This document shows, piece by piece, positions 1 through 9,604 of a stretch of 64,000 nt of DNA. Under the pieces are notes generated by a model. That model saw only the letters and a list, made by a program, of their open reading frames with translations. It had not been told where the DNA came from and searched no databases. Position 1 is the stretch's first letter, and each line of letters opens with the position of its first letter. A program made the position numbers and the translations under genes. This DNA is from an uncultured Ectothiorhodospiraceae bacterium (GTDB taxonomy: Bacteria > Pseudomonadota > Gammaproteobacteria > UBA6429 > Thiohalophilaceae), in NCBI GenBank assembly GCA_947259575.1, contig CAMYMU010000024.1, positions 232,427-296,426 of the forward strand, written 5' to 3'.

Positions 1-727
1 CGGCAGCTCCTATAGTTACAGTTATTACACGGGCAAGAAGAATCCACGTATAAAACGTGAGCAACCGGCTCAAAAACCGACCACTACTAATCGAAGCTAC
101 CACATTGTCGCAAAAGGGGAGACTCTGTATTCGATTGCCTGGCAGCACGGTTATGATGTTCGGCAAGTAGCTCGCTGGAATCGAATTCGAGCACCGTACA
201 CCATTTATCCACAACAAAAACTTAGCCTAAAGCCAACGCGCTCAACTGCCGCCATAAAACCTAAGAAGCCGCGAGCATCAAAGCAGGCTGGAGCCAATAA
301 GCCAGACAGCAAGCGGGTAAAAGATCCGCGAGCGGGATCAAAAAATACGAAAAAAATCAGTTGGCAGTGGCCAACAAAAGGTAAGATAATCGGGAAATAC
401 GTCGCCCGTGATAGCGGCAAAAAGGGATTAGACATTGCGGGCAAAAAAGGGCAACGTATCTATGCCGCGGCAAATGGAGTGATTGTATACAGTGGCAACG
501 GGCTGCGTGGCTATGGAAAGCTAATTATTATAAAACATAACGACACTTATTTTAGTGCTTATGCACACAACAATCGTTTGTTTGTTAAAGAAGGTAAAAA
601 AGTTAATAAAGGCCAACACATTGCGGATATGGGAAGCAGTGGTGCACAACGTGTCATGCTGCATTTTGAAGTTCGTCGAAATGGCAAGCCAGTTGATCCA
701 ATACGGTACTTACCAAGACGGCGTTAA
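1..727 (+). CDS. nlpD: NlpD-type LysM/LytM (M23) murein hydrolase activator, 5' end missing
   Basis: The reading frame is open from base 2 of the window to the TAA at 725-727, so only the C-terminal part is present. It holds a LysM peptidoglycan-binding domain (about bases 107-233, [19 protein letters not shown]) and a C-terminal LytM/M23 domain (about 360-715). The M23 metal-site motifs are degenerate: the expected H-x3-D appears as KKGLDIAG and the HxH motif as MLHFEV. This is the pattern of the non-catalytic NlpD/EnvC class, which activates amidases such as AmiC at the septum. It lies 20 bases upstream of rpoS, as in most gammaproteobacteria, where promoters inside nlpD drive rpoS. A lipoprotein signal is expected but lies outside the window. 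Confidence 0.9.
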   Translation, partial: GSSYSYSYYTGKKNPRIKREQPAQKPTTTNRSYHIVAKGETLYSIAWQHGYDVRQVARWNRIRAPYTIYPQQKLSLKPTRSTAAIKPKKPRASKQAGANKPDSKRVKDPRAGSKNTKKISWQWPTKGKIIGKYVARDSGKKGLDIAGKKGQRIYAAANGVIVYSGNGLRGYGKLIIIKHNDTYFSAYAHNNRLFVKEGKKVNKGQHIADMGSSGAQRVMLHFEVRRNGKPVDPIRYLPRRR

Positions 728-747
728 CCCAGTTAGGTGGATGGAGT

Positions 748-1749
748 ATGAGGGAACAAAGCAAGAGCGCGAAATCAAAAGCTGACGAAGATATTGAAGA
801 AGTAGAAGTTGAAGAAGAACTTGATCTGGATGAGGAGGCAACAACTGAAGTTGCTAAAGCGGACGAGCCAGAAGAGAAAGAAAAAGAGAGCTTCAAGCCC
901 GGTGCTATTCCAGACGGGCAACTAGACGCGACACGCCTTTATCTTGGCGAAATCGGTTTTTCTCCTTTGCTGACAGCTGAAGAAGAAGTCCATTATTCCA
1001 GGCTGGCGCAAAAAGGCGAAGAGTCTGGTCGTAAGAAAATGATTGAAAGCAACCTGCGACTGGTTGTGAAAATCGCAAGACGTTATTTAAATCGTGGTCT
1101 GGCTTTGCTGGATCTAATCGAAGAAGGCAACCTCGGTCTTATTCGAGCCGTTGAAAAATTTGATCCTGAGCGCGGTTTCCGTTTTTCCACCTATGCGACC
1201 TGGTGGATTCGTCAAACTATCGAACGCGCCATCATGAATCAAACGCGGACCATTCGATTGCCGATCCATGTTGTAAAAGAGATCAATATCTATTTACGCG
1301 CTGCACGTCACCTTGCTCAGACACTCGATCATGAGCCCAGTCCTGAAGAAATAGCCGAGATGCTAGATAAACCCATCGCCGATGTGAAACGCATGTTGGG
1401 TTTAAATGAACGAATCACATCTGTAGATACTCCTCTGGGACGTGATGCTGATAATTCACTTCTAGATGCCATTCCTGATGAAAACAACACTGATCCAATC
1501 TTATTACTCCAGGACGATGATGTCAGAGGTAATATAGAGCAATGGCTGGGGCAGTTAACAGACAAGCAACGTGAAGTAGTAGAAAGACGCTTTGGTCTGA
1601 ATGGTCATGATGTTTCCACACTCGAAGAAGTAGGAAATACTATCGGTGTTACCCGTGAGCGGGTTCGACAAATACAGATCGAGGCATTACGTAAGCTACG
1701 AGAGATTCTTGAGAAAGAAGGCTTCTCTGGTGATGCACTTCTACGATAG
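748..1749 (+). CDS. rpoS: RNA polymerase sigma factor RpoS (sigma-38)
   Basis: This 333-residue protein is the stationary-phase and general stress sigma factor. Residues 1-50 form a very acidic, low-complexity tail. Region 1.2 starts near residue 62 ([14 protein letters not shown]), region 2 with the -10 recognition helix covers about 98-168 ([34 protein letters not shown]), and region 3 follows. Region 4 at about 265-325 contains the helix-turn-helix ([19 protein letters not shown]). The ATG at 748 has a GGTGGATGGAG Shine-Dalgarno region directly upstream. The position just after nlpD separates it from rpoD or rpoH. The acidic N-terminal tail is longer than I would expect from E. coli RpoS. 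Confidence 0.97.
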   Translation: MREQSKSAKSKADEDIEEVEVEEELDLDEEATTEVAKADEPEEKEKESFKPGAIPDGQLDATRLYLGEIGFSPLLTAEEEVHYSRLAQKGEESGRKKMIESNLRLVVKIARRYLNRGLALLDLIEEGNLGLIRAVEKFDPERGFRFSTYATWWIRQTIERAIMNQTRTIRLPIHVVKEINIYLRAARHLAQTLDHEPSPEEIAEMLDKPIADVKRMLGLNERITSVDTPLGRDADNSLLDAIPDENNTDPILLLQDDDVRGNIEQWLGQLTDKQREVVERRFGLNGHDVSTLEEVGNTIGVTRERVRQIQIEALRKLREILEKEGFSGDALLR

Positions 1750-1834
1750 TTTTTTCTAAGTCTTTTAAATGTGGTGCACTTTCGATGCGATTATTGAGTG
1801 TGCAACAGTACGATCTTTTTGAATTCCAAAAATC

Positions 1835-2293
1835 CTAAACAATCATCAAAGCAGCAGCTACTCTTCGGTTTTCTGAGGCAAGTACATTGTAGGTTCGGCA
1901 AGCAGCAGGTGTGTTCATGACTTCTATACCAATCTTCTCTTGATAGCACTGTTGCAAAATTTCAGCTTTTGGGAATGTCAGCGACTGACCGGTCCCCAGC
2001 AAGATGACCTCTGGATCTATCTCAAGTAAACGCTGCATATCCTGCTGCGTGAGGTTGGGTGGGTTATCAAGCCAATCCTGGATTAATTGATCAGGGGTGA
2101 CGATCAGACTGCTGGTTAGTGTCATCAGCGAATGGCTATGCTGACCCTCTGCAGTAGTATCCGAGCCTGTAGCTGAGCTAGGATCTAAGTAAGGATCTGA
2201 ACCGGCATCGGCCGAATATTGCTGTATTTTGACCGAACCAGTCTCATAGCTGTGGATAATATTGGCTGAACGTGTCTCAAGACTTAATTTCAC
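1835..2293 (-). CDS. Mth938-like domain (DUF498/NDUFAF3-type) protein
   Basis: The 152-residue product matches the Mth938-like family: a central PEVILLGTGQSLTFP stretch and a C-terminal GIEVMNTPAACRTYNVLASENRRVAAALM, both typical. Bacterial members have no settled biochemical role; the eukaryotic relative NDUFAF3 assists complex I assembly. I place the start at the GTG ending at 2293 because AGGA lies about seven bases upstream of it and the family usually begins with a short strand like KLSLE. A longer in-frame extension to 2353 has no such support. The gene is divergent from alaC, with about 106 bases between the two starts. Confidence 0.8.
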   Translation of the reverse strand: MKLSLETRSANIIHSYETGSVKIQQYSADAGSDPYLDPSSATGSDTTAEGQHSHSLMTLTSSLIVTPDQLIQDWLDNPPNLTQQDMQRLLEIDPEVILLGTGQSLTFPKAEILQQCYQEKIGIEVMNTPAACRTYNVLASENRRVAAALMIV

Positions 2294-2399
2294 AAGTAAT
2301 CCTGTCCATTTGGCTGATTGACAGCCCCTTAAGGTTATCTGTAATGTTAGCATCTTTCGCTAAGGCGCTGAATTCGCGACATTTAACAGGCTTAACCCA

Positions 2400-3587
2400 T
2401 TGATTGACGATTTCCCCAGGATAAAACGTCTTCCACCCTACGTCTTCAATATCGTAAATGAATTGAAAGCGGCTGCGCGCGCAAGGGGTGAAGATATAAT
2501 TGACTTCGGAATGGGGAATCCTGATCAGCCCACCCCAAAGCACATCGTCGACAAATTGATCGAGGTTTCGCAGCGCTCAGATACCCACCGATACTCACTA
2601 TCAAGAGGGATTCCTCGTCTAAGACGGGCTATTTGTCGCTGGTACGCTGATAAATACGAGGTAGAGCTGGACTCGGACAGTGAGGCCATTGTCACCATTG
2701 GTTCCAAGGAAGGCCTGGCACACCTGGCACTGGCAACGGTCGGACCCGGTGATGCGGTACTGGTGCCTAATCCTGCTTATCCTATTCACCCCTACGGTTT
2801 CATTATTGCCGGCGCCGATATCCGGCATGTGCCACTGACGCCAGATATCGACTTTTTTGAAGAGCTGGAAAAAGCCATTAAAGACTCCTGGCCGAAGCCA
2901 AAAATGCTGGTGCTGAACTTCCCCGGTAATCCGACCACCCAGTGTGTCGATCTCGAATTTTTTGAAAAAGTCGTCGAAATAGCCCGCGAACACAGTATTT
3001 GGGTCGTCCACGACCTGGCCTACTCGGAAATCGTCTTTGATGGCTATAAAGCACCCTCGATTTTGCAGGTTCCAGGGGCAAAAGAGGTCGCTGTGGAGTT
3101 TTATAGTCTCTCAAAGACCTATAATATGCCCGGCTGGCGGGTTGGATTCATGGTAGGCAACACTTCATTGGTAGCGGCGCTGACACGTATGAAATCATAT
3201 CTCGATTATGGGATGTTCACCCCGATTCAGGTGGCAGCGATTGCAGCGCTGGAAGGACCGCAGGACTGCGTCGATGAGATTGTCGAGCGTTACCGAATTC
3301 GACGCGATGTGCTTTGCGAGGGCTTGTGTTCAATCGGTTGGCAAGTCGAAAAACCCAAGGCGACCATGTTTGTATGGGCCCCGATTCCGGAGAAATTCCG
3401 TGAGATGGGGTCGCTGGAATTTTCGAAGCTATTACTAAAGGAAGCCAAAGTAGCGGTATCGCCAGGAATCGGGTTTGGTGATTATGGCGATGAATATGTC
3501 CGCTTTGGTTTGATCGAAAATGAACATCGGACACGTCAGGCCGTGCGTGGAATACGCGATATGTTTAAACGTTTAGAAAAAGAGTAA
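2400..3587 (+). CDS. alaC: Alanine transaminase AlaC (pyridoxal-phosphate aminotransferase, fold type I)
   Basis: This 395-residue class I/II aminotransferase is very close to E. coli AlaC, which makes alanine from pyruvate and glutamate. Shared landmarks are [14 protein letters not shown] at the N-terminus, [13 protein letters not shown], the [10 protein letters not shown] loop, [14 protein letters not shown], and the PLP lysine in [15 protein letters not shown]. The length fits the family. The only workable start is TTG at 2400, with a weak AACAGG ribosome site nine bases upstream and an in-frame stop at 2361. The homoserine dehydrogenase gene starts five bases after the stop, so alaC, hom and thrC are probably one amino-acid operon. 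Confidence 0.93.
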   Translation: MIDDFPRIKRLPPYVFNIVNELKAAARARGEDIIDFGMGNPDQPTPKHIVDKLIEVSQRSDTHRYSLSRGIPRLRRAICRWYADKYEVELDSDSEAIVTIGSKEGLAHLALATVGPGDAVLVPNPAYPIHPYGFIIAGADIRHVPLTPDIDFFEELEKAIKDSWPKPKMLVLNFPGNPTTQCVDLEFFEKVVEIAREHSIWVVHDLAYSEIVFDGYKAPSILQVPGAKEVAVEFYSLSKTYNMPGWRVGFMVGNTSLVAALTRMKSYLDYGMFTPIQVAAIAALEGPQDCVDEIVERYRIRRDVLCEGLCSIGWQVEKPKATMFVWAPIPEKFREMGSLEFSKLLLKEAKVAVSPGIGFGDYGDEYVRFGLIENEHRTRQAVRGIRDMFKRLEKE

Positions 3588-3592
3588 ATAAA

Positions 3593-4909
3593 TTGGAACC
3601 AGTACAGGTAGGTTTGTTAGGGCTCGGCACCGTTGGTGGCGGCACAGTTAATGTTCTAAAAAGAAATGCACAAGAGATTGCGCGTCGAGCAGGGCGTGGC
3701 ATTGAAATTACGCATGCTGCGGCAAGAGACATCAATAAAAAAAGAATTTGTGATACAGATGGTATTCAGTTAACCGTTGATCCCTTTGAAGTCGTTAGTA
3801 ATCCCTATGTTGATATCGTTGTCGAATTAATTGGAGGCGATTCGCTTGCGTTAGAATTGGTGATGCAGGCAATTGATAACGGTAAGCATGTTGTTACTGC
3901 GAATAAAGCTCTCATCGCTAAACATGGCAATGAAATTTTTGCTGCCGCACAAAAGAAAGGTGTGATGGTAGCTTTCGAAGCAGCAGTTGCTGGCGGCATA
4001 CCAATTATCAAAGCGATTCGCGAAGGTTTATCAGGCAACCAGATCAAATGGTTGGCCGGCATTATTAATGGTACCGGTAACTTTATCCTGACCGAGATGC
4101 GCGACAAGGGTCGTGATTTTGCCGATGTATTAAAAGAAGCACAGGAACTGGGTTATGCCGAAGCTGATCCCACCTTTGATGTTGAAGGCATAGATGCGGC
4201 ACATAAGCTAACGATTCTGGCATCGATTGCATTTGGCATTCCTCTGCAGTTTGAAAAAGCCTATACCGAGGGTATAACCACTATAACTCGCGATGATGTT
4301 TCCTATGCAGAAGAGTTAGGTTATCGCATTAAACATTTAGGTGTTTCCAGGAAAACGGAAAAGGGTATTGAGTTACGCGTACATCCGACTCTGATTCCAG
4401 AGCGCCGTCTTATTGCCAATGTTGATGGTGTAATGAACGCGGTATTAGTTAATGGCGATGCAGTTGGTCCAACGCTATATTATGGTGCTGGTGCCGGTGA
4501 TGAACCGACTGCTTCTGCTGTAGTGGCAGATGTGGTCGATGTGGTGCGCGCCTTAACCTCAGACCCAGAGAATCGTGTGCCCCATTTAGCCTTCCAGGCT
4601 GATGCCTTGTCTGACACACCGATCCTGTCAATGGATGATGTGGAGACGGCTTATTACTTGCGAATGAATGCGAGCGACAAGCCCGGTGTCTTAGCTGAAG
4701 TGACTAAGGTATTAGGCGATCATGACATCAGTATTGAAGCCATAATCCAAAAAGAGCCCGAAGGTGAGAAAAAAGAAGCAAGCGTTATTATGCTTACACA
4801 CCAGGTTCTGGAAAAAAACATGAACGATGCGATTTCTAAGATTGAATCTCTGGATGCTATCCATGACCAGGTCACACGTATTCGCATGGAGACACTTAGC
4901 TCAGACTAA
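3593..4909 (+). CDS. hom: Homoserine dehydrogenase
   Basis: The 438-residue enzyme reduces aspartate semialdehyde to homoserine in the threonine and methionine pathway. The N-terminal Rossmann motif GLGTVGGGTVNVL sits at residues 8-20, followed by ANKALIAKHG and the catalytic region (AGIINGTGNFIL, EAQELGYAEADPTFDVEGIDAAHK). A C-terminal ACT domain at about 350-425 (YYLRMNASDKPGVLAEVTKV) is the usual site of threonine feedback inhibition. This is the monofunctional form, without an aspartokinase fusion. It starts at TTG 3593, five bases after alaC and about 40 bases before thrC. Confidence 0.96.
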   Translation: MEPVQVGLLGLGTVGGGTVNVLKRNAQEIARRAGRGIEITHAAARDINKKRICDTDGIQLTVDPFEVVSNPYVDIVVELIGGDSLALELVMQAIDNGKHVVTANKALIAKHGNEIFAAAQKKGVMVAFEAAVAGGIPIIKAIREGLSGNQIKWLAGIINGTGNFILTEMRDKGRDFADVLKEAQELGYAEADPTFDVEGIDAAHKLTILASIAFGIPLQFEKAYTEGITTITRDDVSYAEELGYRIKHLGVSRKTEKGIELRVHPTLIPERRLIANVDGVMNAVLVNGDAVGPTLYYGAGAGDEPTASAVVADVVDVVRALTSDPENRVPHLAFQADALSDTPILSMDDVETAYYLRMNASDKPGVLAEVTKVLGDHDISIEAIIQKEPEGEKKEASVIMLTHQVLEKNMNDAISKIESLDAIHDQVTRIRMETLSSD

Positions 4910-4949
4910 GCAAATATATAGAATGATAAAGATTTAGAGGTTTACTAAA

Positions 4950-6035
4950 ATGCCATTAAGACCCCGTTATACTGGTTTAATTGATAAGTATCGTGATCGT
5001 TTACCCGTTCATGACGACACACGTATCATCAGTCTGGGTGAAGGAAACACACCATTGATTCGTCTTAGCAATATTCCTGCCTTGTTAGGCAAGGATGTTG
5101 ATATATATGTGAAATACGAAGGCTTAAATCCAACCGGCTCATTTAAAGATCGTGGTATGTGTATGGCGGTTACCAAGGCGGTTGAAGAAGGTAGTAAAGC
5201 TATCATTTGTGCGTCAACGGGTAATACCTCTGCGGCAGCGGCAGCATACGCTGCGCGTGCAGGCATCACTGCATTTGTTTTAATACCAGAAGGTAAAATA
5301 GCGCTGGGTAAATTAGCGCAAGCAATGATACATGGCGCAGTCGTTATTCAAATTAAGGGCAACTTTGATGAAGGTATGCAATTAGTTAAAGAGGTCGGTG
5401 AAGAAGCGCCAGTTACGATCGTGAATTCAATTAATCCGTTTCGTTTGCAAGGTCAAAAGACAGCCGCGTTTGAAATTCTTGAAGAGTTAGGTGCGGCACC
5501 GGACTATCACTGCATACCAGTAGGAAATGCCGGCAACATCACCGCACACTGGATGGGCTATAAGGAATATCATGAAAATGGTATCGTCAATGGTCTGCCC
5601 AAGATGGTTGGTTACCAGGCCTCGGGTTCGGCCCCGTTTATGCGCGGTGAAATGGTTGATAATCCTGAAACCGTTGCAACTGCAATCCGTATTGGTCATC
5701 CACAAAGCTGGGATAAAGCCTGGAAAGTTCAGGAAGAGTGTGGCGGTTGGTTTGATGAGTGCTCGGATGAAGAAATTCTTGCAGCGCAAAAAATGTTAAC
5801 CGAAAAAGAAGGCGTCTTTTGTGAGCCAGCCTCGGCAGCATCACTGGCAGGTGCCATGCGTGATATCAAGTCAGGCAAAATCGAAGAAGGCTCTAAAATT
5901 GTTTGTACCTTAACCGGGCACGGATTAAAAGATCCAGACACAGCGATAAAACAGTGTGAAGGCAGTAGTAATATGATTACGGTCGATGCAACGCTTGAAC
6001 AGGTTAAAAAAGCAATTATGGACAACATGCGGTAA
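4950..6035 (+). CDS. thrC: Threonine synthase, short class
   Basis: The 361-residue PLP-dependent fold type II enzyme converts O-phosphohomoserine to threonine. The cofactor lysine is in TGSFKDRGM near residue 70, the substrate loop is ASTGNTSAAAAAYAARAG, and the phosphate-binding loop is PVGNAGNITAHW. At about 360 residues it belongs to the short, Bacillus-like class and lacks the long N-terminal domain of E. coli ThrC, which is about 430 residues. It follows hom in the same direction and completes the homoserine-to-threonine branch, apart from homoserine kinase (thrB), which is not in this window. Confidence 0.95.
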   Translation: MPLRPRYTGLIDKYRDRLPVHDDTRIISLGEGNTPLIRLSNIPALLGKDVDIYVKYEGLNPTGSFKDRGMCMAVTKAVEEGSKAIICASTGNTSAAAAAYAARAGITAFVLIPEGKIALGKLAQAMIHGAVVIQIKGNFDEGMQLVKEVGEEAPVTIVNSINPFRLQGQKTAAFEILEELGAAPDYHCIPVGNAGNITAHWMGYKEYHENGIVNGLPKMVGYQASGSAPFMRGEMVDNPETVATAIRIGHPQSWDKAWKVQEECGGWFDECSDEEILAAQKMLTEKEGVFCEPASAASLAGAMRDIKSGKIEEGSKIVCTLTGHGLKDPDTAIKQCEGSSNMITVDATLEQVKKAIMDNMR

Positions 6036-6050
6036 TAAACATGCCTGCGT

Positions 6051-6070
6051 CACTGAAGAGATAATCAGTG
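6051..6070 (+). promoter_or_regulatory. Inverted repeat over the ribosome site and GTG start of the RpfE-like gene
   Basis: CACTGA at 6051-6056 and TCAGTG at 6065-6070 are perfect six-base arms around an eight-base loop. The loop carries most of the GA-rich ribosome site (GAAGAGA from 6055), and the GTG start codon is the last triplet of the right arm. In mRNA this would pair the start codon. That it affects translation is my inference; there is no U-tract, so it is not a terminator. Confidence 0.35.
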
Positions 6071-7129
6071 TCTACCTTTACCCTTTACTATCCTGGTTTG
6101 CTCGGTCCAAATGTTCCATTAGAAGAGCTTGGTGGCGCTGAGTGGCCAGATACAAGTCAAACAGAAAATCTCTGTAAGCTTTTAACAAGTGCATCTAGTA
6201 AAAATATACAGCCATTACCCAAAACCAGTATCGAGGCACAGGTACTAAGCTGTTTAGGTTTATCGTTGCCTGCAGGCGCCGAGTTACCCATCGCATACTA
6301 TCGTGCGATTAATCATGAAATAAATGAACAATCGATCTTGTGTCTTGATCCTGTCCATATACAGATAGACCGAGACGAGGCAGTTCTTGTTGCGAATGAG
6401 TCGCTTGATATATCAAAAGATGATGCACTCCAGGTTATTAACGACTTGAATCAACATTTCCAGCAAGATGGTTTGACTATTCATTATCATAATGAACATC
6501 AGTGGTTAATGACCGGCGATATCAGTATCGAGACTTTCTCTCTGGGAGATGTCATGTTCAGAAACATAAACGAATATCAAGTCACTGGTCTTGACGCAAA
6601 GAAATGGCGTTCAATTATTAACGAAGTACAAATGCTGTTACATGCTCACCCTGTTAATGAGAGACGCGAACAACAAGGCACGATTGCCATCAATAGCTTA
6701 TGGGTTTGGGGTGGCGGACAGCCTGGCCAGCATAGGACGAATATTAATCTTGTTTACGCAAATGATTTGCTGGTCACTGATATAGCTAGAGCCATTAATA
6801 TTGATTACGAAGCTGTACCAGATAGATTGGATTCGAATGTGTTACGTGATCGTAAAACCCTGCTGATACTGACTGAACAAATGCATGCGGTTAGGCAAAA
6901 CGATGTATTCGCATGGTTTGATTATTTGCATCTTTTAGATAAAGAAGTGATACGACCGCTGATAGATATGTTGAAAAATGATACGCTTAATGAATTTGTT
7001 ATTATAAGCGACACAGTAAGTATAAAAATTAACAAGAATGATCTAAAGAATAAATTCTGGCAGTTTTGGAAAAAGACAAGATCACTTGAAGACTGCATGA
7101 AAATTTTAAGAAAGCAATATGGCTATTAG
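6068..7129 (+). CDS. RpfE-like protein, often annotated as phosphoglycerate mutase-like
   Basis: The 353-residue cytoplasmic protein resembles the RpfE-type family that sits directly upstream of recJ in many gammaproteobacteria and xanthomonads. Recognisable parts are the N-terminal LYYPGLLGPNVPLEELG and the central NSLWVWGGGQPGQ motif near residues 214-226. Database entries call these proteins regulatory RpfE type or cofactor-independent phosphoglycerate mutase-like, but I see none of the metal-site motifs of a real mutase and assign no activity. The start is GTG at 6068, with GAAGAGA upstream. The 3' end overlaps recJ by 11 bases, which suggests translational coupling. Confidence 0.7.
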   Translation: MSTFTLYYPGLLGPNVPLEELGGAEWPDTSQTENLCKLLTSASSKNIQPLPKTSIEAQVLSCLGLSLPAGAELPIAYYRAINHEINEQSILCLDPVHIQIDRDEAVLVANESLDISKDDALQVINDLNQHFQQDGLTIHYHNEHQWLMTGDISIETFSLGDVMFRNINEYQVTGLDAKKWRSIINEVQMLLHAHPVNERREQQGTIAINSLWVWGGGQPGQHRTNINLVYANDLLVTDIARAINIDYEAVPDRLDSNVLRDRKTLLILTEQMHAVRQNDVFAWFDYLHLLDKEVIRPLIDMLKNDTLNEFVIISDTVSIKINKNDLKNKFWQFWKKTRSLEDCMKILRKQYGY

Positions 7130-8876
7130 ACCAAGAATCATTACGCGAGAAATCAGTGTCGAGGATAATCTGGCTGCTGATATGCATCCTGTGTTAAAGC
7201 GAGTTTATCTCGCGCGTAATGTTTCTGACCCTGTTGAAACAGAAAATTCACTGCAGCAGTTAATCCCCTTCGATAAATTAAAAGGAATTAAAGAAGCAGT
7301 CGCCATTTTAGCTGAGGCAATTCAGGAACAGAAACGAATCCTGATAGTTGGGGATTACGATGCCGATGGTGCAACTAGTTGCGCGTTAGCTGTCCGGGTA
7401 TTGCGCGCATTGGGTTGTCAGAGCGTCAACTATCTGGTCCCAAATCGCTTTGAGTATGGTTATGGACTAACACCAGAGATTGTTGCGGTAGCAAAACAAC
7501 ACGACCCTGATCTGATTATTACTGTTGATAATGGTATTGCCAGCGTTGAAGGTGTGAATGCTGCAAATGCTGCAGGTATTAATGTACTGGTCACCGATCA
7601 TCATCTTGCTGGTGAGGTACTGCCAGATGCAGTCGCGATTGTTAACCCTAATCAACCTGGTGATAGCTTTGCCAGCAAAAACCTTGCAGGGGTAGGGGTC
7701 GTTTTTTATCTAATGGCGGCTTTACGCGCCCACTTAAGAGAACAGGGTTGGTTTGCTCTGAAGGATATAGCTGAACCCAATCTTGCTGAATATCTAGATC
7801 TGGTGGCGCTTGGCACAGTCGCCGACGTAGTTAAGCTGGATCATAATAATCGAATTCTTGTTGCGCAGGGCGTTGCGCGAATGCGTGCCGGCAAAGCCTG
7901 TGCAGGTATACGCGCCTTACTCAAGGTGTCTGGTCGTGATGAGAAAAAGATAGTGAGTAGTGATTTAGGCTTTTGTGTAGGACCTCGTCTGAACGCGGCA
8001 GGCCGACTTGATAATATTAGCATCGGTATCGATTGTTTATTGAGTGACAGTGATGATGACGCTCTGGAAAAAGCCAAGATTCTGGATGAGTTTAATCGAG
8101 AGCGCCGCAATATCGAACAGACGATGCGAGAACAAGCAAATATTCATCTTGAAACTATTTTATCTACGCAGTCTAGCGATGATCTGCCGAGCAGCATATG
8201 CTTGTATGACGAAGCCTTTCATGAAGGGGTGATAGGTATCATCGCCGGTCGTATTAAAGAACAACTACATCGACCTACCATTGTGTTTGCACGAAGCGGT
8301 GCTGATTTAATAAAAGGATCGGCACGTTCAATCCCTGGCTTACACATCCGGGATGCCCTGGATCGAGTGGCTACCTTACATCCAGAATTACTTTCAAAAT
8401 TCGGTGGTCATGCAATGGCAGCAGGGTTAACTTTAAAGAAGGCAGATTACGAGGCATTTTCAGCTGCTTTCAATAGTGTTGTAAATGATTTGCTCGATGA
8501 TGATGCATTGCAGCAGGTTTTATATAGCGATGGCGAGTTACCATTAACAGAGATTAATTTATCGATGGCGGAAGCTTTACAGAATGCAGGGCCTTGGGGG
8601 CAGGGCTTTCCTGAGCCACAATTCGCAGGACGCTTTGATGTTGTGCAAAGACGGATTGTAGGCGAGCATCATCTCAAACTTCTTCTAAAAGCTGGCGACC
8701 AAACAATCGATGCAATTGCTTTTCGTAAGACGGATGCAGATTGGCCTGCGCAGGTTGAACAGGTCGATGTGATTTACAAACTTGACGTTAATGAATTTAA
8801 CGGACGTCGTAGCGCCCAGTTTATTGTCGATTATATCGAACCGATCAATACTGATTTGACTACACAAAAAGGTTGA
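7119..8876 (+). CDS. recJ: Single-stranded-DNA-specific 5'-3' exonuclease RecJ
   Basis: This 585-residue exonuclease of the DHH phosphoesterase family acts in RecFOR recombination, mismatch repair and base excision repair. The metal-binding motifs are in order: VGDYDADGATS at residues 78-88, VDNGI at 136-140, TDHH at 159-162, and VALGTVADVV further on. The DHHA1 domain shows the glycine-rich GGHAMAAGL motif, and a C-terminal OB-like domain follows. The length matches the usual 560-590 residues. It is translationally coupled to the upstream RpfE-like gene and nearly abuts the secreted rhodanese gene. Confidence 0.96.
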   Translation: MAIRPRIITREISVEDNLAADMHPVLKRVYLARNVSDPVETENSLQQLIPFDKLKGIKEAVAILAEAIQEQKRILIVGDYDADGATSCALAVRVLRALGCQSVNYLVPNRFEYGYGLTPEIVAVAKQHDPDLIITVDNGIASVEGVNAANAAGINVLVTDHHLAGEVLPDAVAIVNPNQPGDSFASKNLAGVGVVFYLMAALRAHLREQGWFALKDIAEPNLAEYLDLVALGTVADVVKLDHNNRILVAQGVARMRAGKACAGIRALLKVSGRDEKKIVSSDLGFCVGPRLNAAGRLDNISIGIDCLLSDSDDDALEKAKILDEFNRERRNIEQTMREQANIHLETILSTQSSDDLPSSICLYDEAFHEGVIGIIAGRIKEQLHRPTIVFARSGADLIKGSARSIPGLHIRDALDRVATLHPELLSKFGGHAMAAGLTLKKADYEAFSAAFNSVVNDLLDDDALQQVLYSDGELPLTEINLSMAEALQNAGPWGQGFPEPQFAGRFDVVQRRIVGEHHLKLLLKAGDQTIDAIAFRKTDADWPAQVEQVDVIYKLDVNEFNGRRSAQFIVDYIEPINTDLTTQKG

Positions 8877-8884
8877 ACCGAAAT

Positions 8885-9553
8885 ATGAAACAGCGTAATT
8901 ACTTCTGGATTGTATTTTGCTGGGTAATATTACTGTCTGCATGGAGTGGTATTGCAGCAACAGCCACTTTTGCGGCAGATGAGGTTAATATATCTGACAA
9001 GCTCCCCTATGTAGACGTGTTGCATAAAGGTGAGATGGTACGTATTCAGCGTAATCCTGATATAGAAAATATAATCGACCTCGATTATGCGATTACCTCA
9101 CGACCTTGCCCCCCTTATTGTATTCAACCTGCCAAATTGGCAGATGGAGTTGAAACAATAGCGGAGCTCGAGGTTCTAAATTACCTAAAGAAAATAAGTG
9201 CAGGGGGTAAAAATATTTTACTGATCGATTCTCGTGAAGCAAAGTGGCTGAGCAAAGGAATGATACCAGGGGCAATCAATATTCCATGGCAACGACTATA
9301 TAATAAGACGGCCAGCACAAAAGAGATTACTAATCTCCTGCTTTTGCATTTTGATGTTGCACAAATAGATGGTTTATGGAATTTTCAAGACGCAAAGACT
9401 CTGGTCTTTTATTGTAATGGCAATTGGTGCGGACAGTCATCAACCAATATTAAGGCGCTGCTTGCGCTTGGCTATCCTGCGCATAAGTTGAAATGGTACC
9501 GTGGTGGGATGCAGGCATGGAAGTCGCTTGGTTTGACGACGGTTAAGCCCTGA
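8885..9553 (+). CDS. Secreted rhodanese-like sulfurtransferase
   Basis: The protein has 222 residues if the ATG at 8885 is used; a TTG at 8873 in the same frame would add four residues but has its purine-rich site directly against it. Residues 1-31 look like a signal peptide, so the domain should be periplasmic. The rhodanese fold is shown by LLIDSREAKWLSKGMIPGAI, by the active-site strand and loop VFYCNGNWCGQSS, where Cys177 is in the catalytic position, and by KLKWYRGGMQAWKSLGL at the end. Before the rhodanese domain lies a CPPYC motif (Cys75 and Cys79), which could bind metal or be redox active. The substrate is unknown. It follows recJ closely. Confidence 0.82.
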   Translation: MKQRNYFWIVFCWVILLSAWSGIAATATFAADEVNISDKLPYVDVLHKGEMVRIQRNPDIENIIDLDYAITSRPCPPYCIQPAKLADGVETIAELEVLNYLKKISAGGKNILLIDSREAKWLSKGMIPGAINIPWQRLYNKTASTKEITNLLLLHFDVAQIDGLWNFQDAKTLVFYCNGNWCGQSSTNIKALLALGYPAHKLKWYRGGMQAWKSLGLTTVKP

Positions 9554-9604
9554 CGACTATCTTGATAACAGTAAAAAATAAAAATTATTAATAATATAAT
9601 CATC

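Noticed and set aside
654..896. Minus-strand 80-residue serine-rich ORF opposite nlpD and rpoS
   Set aside because: The serine run is the reverse of the acidic GAA/GAG-rich tail of RpoS; it has no support of its own.
2277..2353. Extra 20 residues at the N-terminus of the Mth938-like protein
   Set aside because: The GTG at 2293 has a better ribosome site and fits the family; the longer form runs back toward alaC.
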